From Mixophyes australis (Eukaryota > Chordata > Amphibia > Anura > Limnodynastidae), in the NCBI GenBank assembly GCA_036250195.1, contig JAVHZZ010000003.1, positions 336,099,875-336,163,874 of the forward strand: a DNA stretch of 64,000 nt, in the 5' to 3' direction. A program made the position numbers and the translations under genes. The notes beneath the pieces are model-generated. The model had not been told where the DNA came from, did not search any database, and worked only from the letters and a program-made list of their open reading frames with translations. Below are positions 63,049 to 64,000 of this stretch, one piece after another (position 1 is the stretch's first letter; every line of letters starts with the position of its first letter).

Positions 63049-63159
63049 CGAACTTGTCAGACAGCAGAACACACTTTAAATCTACTGCTTAAGGAACCCT
63101 GGCTCCTTCTGGGGGGAGGCTGCGCTGAGGCACATATAGCTGCTTATGTTCGATATAAG
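63049..63159 (+). CDS. MKKS: MKKS third coding exon
   Basis: 111 nt (37 codons) after acceptor ttggttttataatttcag, ending AAG|GTATAT. It reads [20 protein letters not shown], then [17 protein letters not shown]. The GGGCAE string (residues 411-416) is the MKKS form of the chaperonin P-G-G-G-A-x-E motif in the equatorial ATP pocket. Phase 0 on both sides. Confidence 0.97.
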
Positions 63160-63877
63160 GTATATGATTAAATAATAAACTGTTTCAGGGATATGATTCA
63201 CATTACTTAGGTGTAGCTCCACCATCACCCATAATGTAATATGGACAGCAACCAGTTATGTATATGGAAACATTGTAATATATGTATAAAGTCATTTGTA
63301 TTTATTAATCCTTTTATTGAGCCATGACATATTAGCCCATAAATGCATTTATCATACTTACATCACCCCTTCTTTTCCCCATTCTGTGATCCAGATTATA
63401 ATTGTGCATTGTTGAATTCTTTGGCATTTTTATTCAGAAATAAAAAAAATTTCCCCTACACTTCTGCACAACACTATGAGATGAATAATTTTCAGCAATT
63501 CTTTTGTTTATGAAGATGGCCTTGTTACATTTACCTTTTTTTTTCCCCTATATTTTTATTTTGCCCTTGTTTTAATGTGAATATTGAGAAACCAAAATGT
63601 AAAAAACATAGGTCTTTATAGGAGTTAGGTAATGGTGGCCAGCCTAGTGACAAGTGATAGATGTGACATAATTGGTGGTGAATTCAGGAAAGGTTTCAAA
63701 ATGTGAGAGAGAGGAAGTTTGGTCTGCCAAGGTTTCCCTGCTAAGTTTGTTCATAGCCTGCATGGAGGAATGACATGAAGCTAGACTCTCTGTAAATATT
63801 TATTTACAAAAATAAATATTATATATATTTTATTTATTTATTTTTATTATTATCATTATTATATATTATCATTTCAG

Positions 63878-64000
63878 AGTGGCAGTATCCACAGCAGCCA
63901 TCTGAAGGAACTAAACTGTTCAGCGACGGAGTACAAACTGGTAGCCGACTGCTTCTGCTCCTCCTTAGAGTCTGTGGCCCGAAGTCTGGAACATGACGGC
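63878..64000 (+). CDS. MKKS: MKKS fourth coding exon (partial, window ends inside)
   Basis: Acceptor atatattatcatttcag, then 41 codons in frame: SGSIHSSHLKELNCSATEYK to SLESVARSLEHDG, aligned with human SALESVVGSLEHDGG. Codons 427-467. Human MKKS is 570 residues, so about 100 residues should follow beyond position 64000. Confidence 0.95.

Overview
The window is vertebrate nuclear DNA, most likely from an anuran amphibian. The evidence is a set of split genes with GT-AG introns, AT-rich non-coding sequence, and dispersed repeats that I associate with frog genomes: tRNA-headed SINEs with an ATC/ATG tail, L1/Tx1-type and L2-type LINE fragments, many hAT-like MITEs, and long TA arrays. Most open reading frames longer than 60 codons are chance or repeat-derived. 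The real genes are recognised by exon-level protein similarity plus matching splice sites and phases.

Two genes lie head to head. SLX4IP (minus strand) occupies the left three quarters. Three coding exons are visible: a 9-codon start exon (46150-46176), a 30-codon exon (6456-6545) and a 124-nt exon (4229-4352). Its 3' exons lie beyond the left edge, and a candidate untranslated first exon ends at 54338. MKKS/BBS6 (plus strand) starts near 56.06 kb and runs off the right edge, with four coding exons (467 codons) visible. The shared 5' region (about 54.3-56.1 kb) has paired ETS-type sites, two CCAAT boxes in opposite orientation and a YY1-like site. As I recall, the same head-to-head pair exists on human 20p12.

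The most interesting coding content is the MKKS 5' leader. It holds two upstream ORFs of 61 and 50 codons, each predicted to be a small single-pass membrane protein. They match in layout the uMKKS1 and uMKKS2 mitochondrial microproteins reported for human MKKS, and poly(A) signals lie between the second uORF and the MKKS start. The two peptides also resemble each other at their N termini.

The large SLX4IP introns are a transposon landscape. At 36956-44446 is a 7.5-kb provirus on the minus strand, in the same sense as SLX4IP. It has two 575-bp LTRs that look identical, a 4-bp target duplication, a purine tract and a tRNA-Thr-like primer site. Its pol is decayed, env is nearly all missing and no gag is recognisable. 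This combination of fresh LTRs and a dead interior suggests recent mobilisation in trans. At 25577-25954 is a 9-copy, 42-bp minisatellite that opens long meaningless frames on both strands. Six hAT-type MITEs with perfect 8-bp target duplications crowd 45.4-53.3 kb near the SLX4IP 5' end. A nested LINE/SINE complex and two long TA arrays lie at 18.9-21.6 kb.

I see no prokaryotic system, CRISPR array or credible non-coding RNA gene.
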